A DNA stretch of 64,000 nucleotides. It comes from Kocuria dechangensis (GTDB lineage: Bacteria > Actinomycetota > Actinomycetes > Actinomycetales > Micrococcaceae). The position numbers and the translations under genes were made by a program. The notes under the pieces are model-generated. The model was not told the origin of the DNA, did not search any database, and saw nothing but the letters and a program-made list of their open reading frames with translations. The number at the start of each line of letters is the position of its first letter. Position 1 is the stretch's first letter. Where the stretch lies: assembly GCF_014636775.1 (NCBI RefSeq), contig NZ_BMEQ01000012.1:58674-122673 (forward strand). The letters run 5' to 3'. This document shows, in pieces, positions 61,689-64,000 of this stretch.

Positions 61689-62936
61689 ATGTCACCGGTC
61701 CCTGCCCCCACGCATGTGCTCGAGCGCCCGACCGGCCCGCCGGCCAGCCCGCGGGACTTCCTGCGTGATGTCGGTCCGCAGTACTTCTCCAATGCGTTCA
61801 TCGGCATGCTGTTCGGGGTGTCCGGCCCGGTCGCGGTGACTCTCGCGGTGGGGATCGCCGGCGGACTCACCTCGGCCGAGCTCGCGTCCTGGATCTTCGG
61901 GATCTTCCTCTCCACCGGCCTGGCCACCATCACCATGTCGATGCTCTATCGGCGACCTTTCGGCTTCGCGTTCACCATCCCGGGGACGGTGCTGCTCGGG
62001 CCCGCCCTGATGCACCTGTCGTGGCCGCAGGTGGTAGGGGCGTTCTACGTCACCGGCATCGTGTGCATGGTGATCGGTGCCTCCGGCCTCATGCGCAAGG
62101 CCATGCAGGCGATCCCGATGCCGATCGTGATGGCGATGGTCGCCGCGATCTTCCTGCGCTTCGGCACCGACCTGGTCACCTCGGTGCAGACCAACGTCGT
62201 GGTCGCCGCCCCGATGGTGATCGCGTTCATCGCGTTGACCGCGCTGCCGGGGCTGGGCCGCTACCTGCCGCCGGTCCTGGGAGCCTTCGTGGTCGGGGCG
62301 GTCATGGTCGCCCTCAGCGGCCAGTTCCAGCTCCAGGACAGCGACACCGCCTGGTACGCGGCACCGGTCTTCACCCCTCCCGAGTTCACCGCGCCAGCCC
62401 TGATGGAACTCGTCGTGCCGCTGGCGATCACGGTGCTCGTCGTGCAGAACGGGCAGGGCATCGCCGTGCTGCGCGCGGCCGATCACGACCCGCCGATCAA
62501 CATGTTCGCCTTCACCTCCGGCTTCTTCAGCGTCATCAACGCCACCGTCGGCGGAGTCAGCGCCTGCGTCACCGGCCCGACGAACGTGCTGCTCACGGCC
62601 TCGGGCGAGAAACAGCGCCAGTACACGGCAGCGGTCTGCTACGGATTCCTGGCGATCGTGACCGCCGTGGCGGCCCCAGGCCTGACCCGGCTGATGCTCT
62701 CCACCCCCGAGGCCTTCATCCTCGCCCTCGGCGGCATCGCCATGCTGCGCGCCCTGCAACAGGCCTTCGTGGTCGCCTTCTCCACCCGCTACACGCTCGG
62801 CGCGCTCGTCACCTTCGTCGTCACGATCTCCGGGCTCACCATCTTCAACATCAACGCCGCCTTCTGGGGCATTCTCATCGGCTACACCCTCTCCCGGCTC
62901 ATGGAGCCCGCGGACTACCGGCCAGAAGTGGACTGA
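61689..62936 (+). CDS. benE: Benzoate/H+ symporter, BenE family
   Basis: This 415-residue membrane protein, with about 11-12 helices, is of the BenE family. It starts SPRDFLRDVGPQYFSNAFIG and has FTIPGTVLLGPALMHLSWPQ, MQAIPMPIVMAMVAAIFLRF and ITVLVVQNGQGIAVLRAADH. The conserved FSVINATVGGVSACVTGPTN is also present. BenE transporters import benzoate with protons. ATG 61689 fits the family length. No benzoate dioxygenase or catechol genes are in the window, so the substrate may be another aromatic acid linked to the nearby hydroxylase and ligase genes. Confidence 0.92.
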   Translation: MSPVPAPTHVLERPTGPPASPRDFLRDVGPQYFSNAFIGMLFGVSGPVAVTLAVGIAGGLTSAELASWIFGIFLSTGLATITMSMLYRRPFGFAFTIPGTVLLGPALMHLSWPQVVGAFYVTGIVCMVIGASGLMRKAMQAIPMPIVMAMVAAIFLRFGTDLVTSVQTNVVVAAPMVIAFIALTALPGLGRYLPPVLGAFVVGAVMVALSGQFQLQDSDTAWYAAPVFTPPEFTAPALMELVVPLAITVLVVQNGQGIAVLRAADHDPPINMFAFTSGFFSVINATVGGVSACVTGPTNVLLTASGEKQRQYTAAVCYGFLAIVTAVAAPGLTRLMLSTPEAFILALGGIAMLRALQQAFVVAFSTRYTLGALVTFVVTISGLTIFNINAAFWGILIGYTLSRLMEPADYRPEVD

Positions 62937-63420
62937 CCGACCGTGCCGCCCGGCCCTCTCCCATGCACGTGACCCACCACACGAGCCCTCACCAGCGTGA
63001 TACGGCGATGCCGGTGCACGTCACCCACCCCACTCCCCGTAGGACCGCGGCCCAGGAGAGCACACCAACCACCGGCCCCGGGCCCACCTGACCCAGGGCA
63101 CCACCATCCCCACCCACCAGTCCTACCTGAGCTCGAGCGCCGAGGACCTCAACGACATCCCCGGCGATAAACCCGGCTGACCCACACCCCGAGAAGCCCA
63201 TGAACGCCTCCTTGCGTCCACGCCTTAACGCTGCCGACCTGTTCATGCATCCACTGCCTGCCAGGTTTTCCACGACGGTCTCAACACTGTCCCAATGAGA
63301 CATCTCGCATCCCATGACTTCCAAGACAAGCACTGGCCCCACCCTCGCTATTAGCAAATTGATGGGCACAATGATTACGATGCAAAGCTTCATAGCCGTA
63401 CAGCAACCGTCGGAGAGATC
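62937..63420. other. Intergenic region upstream of the second AbrB-like copy
   Basis: No gene is supported. A short plus-strand frame ends SYLSSSAEDLNDIPGDKPG at 63180 and could be a gene remnant. The conserved element at 63297-63313 lies here. Confidence 0.4.
63297..63313. promoter_or_regulatory. Second copy of the element upstream of AbrB-like genes
   Basis: GAGACATCTCGCATCCC differs from 55390-55406 at one base and lies 124 bp before the start at 63421. Confidence 0.5.
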
Positions 63421-63882
63421 ATGCCGTTCGAGGTTTTCGATAAGAGGATGACTCCGCTGGCGAAGGCGCCCAGTGTCACCATCCAAAAGCGCGGCGTAAT
63501 CTCGTTGAACAAAACCGCCCATGACCTGGTCGACAACGCCGAGACGGTGGAGCTACTCTTCGACCGCAACCGTCAGGTCATAGCGCTGCGCGCCACCGAT
63601 GACTCCGCCCCGCACGCCTATGCGGTCCGCGCCGGGTCCAAGCGCGGACCTGGGCAGGCCCTCGTCTCAGCCACCGCCTTCACGCAGCACTATGGCATTG
63701 ATACCACCGCCACCAGGCGGTGGAAGCCCTTCATCGAGGACGGCATGCTCTGCGTGGACCTCACCGAGGCGGGCACCGTCATCACTGGCAACCGCACCAA
63801 GAACATTGACGCCCCTGACACGGAAGCCACTGAGGCATCCCAGGGCCACGACGACGAGAACACCACCATGGACGCCGACTGA
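63421..63882 (+). CDS. Uncharacterised AbrB-like protein (copy 2)
   Basis: This 153-residue paralogue of the protein at 55644-56147 matches it almost residue for residue in the first 125 positions (FDKRMTPLAKAPSVTIQKRG, then ATRRWKP-F-x-EDGMLCVDLT). Its acidic tail diverges and is shorter. The nucleotide sequence is also close over the first 120 bp. GGAGAG precedes the ATG, as in copy 1. No lsr2 gene follows within the window. With copy 1 it brackets about 7.8 kb in direct orientation. Confidence 0.82.
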   Translation: MPFEVFDKRMTPLAKAPSVTIQKRGVISLNKTAHDLVDNAETVELLFDRNRQVIALRATDDSAPHAYAVRAGSKRGPGQALVSATAFTQHYGIDTTATRRWKPFIEDGMLCVDLTEAGTVITGNRTKNIDAPDTEATEASQGHDDENTTMDAD

Positions 63883-64000
63883 CCATCAAGCCGGCCACCC
63901 TCGCCGTCATCATCGCGTGGCTCCCCAGCCCTAAGAGGTCATTTCAGAATGACTTCGGCGTAGGGCTTGAGCGCTGACGGGGTCTCCGACGACCCTGGTG
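63883..64000. other. Window end; short palindrome
   Basis: GTCATT (63938-63943) and AATGAC (63948-63953) form an inverted repeat around TCAG. It could be an insertion-sequence end or a terminator, but the window stops too soon to tell. Confidence 0.35.

Noticed and set aside
63938..63953. Palindrome near the right edge as a definite IS end
   Set aside because: It is only 6-bp arms with a 4-bp loop and the adjacent sequence is outside the window, so no element can be assigned.

Overview
The window is GC-rich DNA from an actinomycete. An Lsr2-type nucleoid protein, MsiK/UgpC-style sugar uptake, actinobacterial-type DUFs and many GTG starts with AGGAGG-like sites all point to Actinomycetota. 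A member of the Micrococcales is my best guess, but the genus cannot be fixed from sequence alone. Gene content and frequent mobile-element debris suggest an accessory region (large plasmid or catabolic island) rather than core chromosome. No rRNA, tRNA, CRISPR array or replication origin was seen.

Layout. (1) 1-1.2 kb: the end of a regulator gene abuts a damaged IS3-family element with a striking perfect palindrome. (2) 1.3-11.5 kb: a sugar or sugar-acid utilisation locus with an ABC ATPase, ROK regulator, Gfo/Idh/MocA dehydrogenase, solute-binding lipoprotein, two permeases, a zinc dehydrogenase and two TIM-barrel isomerases. (3) 11.5-16.2 kb: an IS5 relic, then a conserved hypothetical gene and two formaldehyde-dehydrogenase-like zinc dehydrogenases, divergent from a LysR regulator. 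(4) 16.3-29.1 kb: a patchwork with a DUF1345 membrane protein, an IS3 relic, an AraC gene cleanly split by a complete ISL3-family element with an 8-bp target duplication, LtrA, decayed membrane genes, two related lipoproteins, a serine-recombinase relic, a LacI-like relic, and DUF6994, DUF4839 and HTH genes.

(5) 29.1-43.7 kb: a dense catabolic cluster of mostly divergent gene pairs. It encodes a thioesterase, enoyl-CoA hydratase, CaiB CoA-transferase, acyl-CoA ligase, NDMA-type zinc alcohol dehydrogenase, aldehyde dehydrogenase, second enoyl-CoA hydratase, PaaX regulator, cytochrome P450, second ligase, tandem-hotdog thioesterase and nitronate-monooxygenase-like flavoprotein. Together these read as hydroxylation or oxidation of a hydrophobic compound, CoA activation and a beta-oxidation-like sequence. 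Several promoters share a sequence element. (6) 44.7-50.3 kb: an aryl/allylic alcohol to aldehyde to acid oxidation operon with an APH-like kinase and a tyrosine phosphatase. (7) 51.2-54.2 kb: a TfdB-like phenol hydroxylase and an AraC regulator.

(8) 54.7-64 kb: an intact serine recombinase, then a segment bracketed by two direct copies of an uncharacterised AbrB-like gene. It contains Lsr2, a secreted spherulin-4 protein, a very long secreted coiled-coil protein, a DUF6907 protein and a BenE benzoate transporter. Relics of the same recombinase lie at about 25, 44 and 50 kb, so the catabolic modules look like cassettes separated by decayed recombinase copies.
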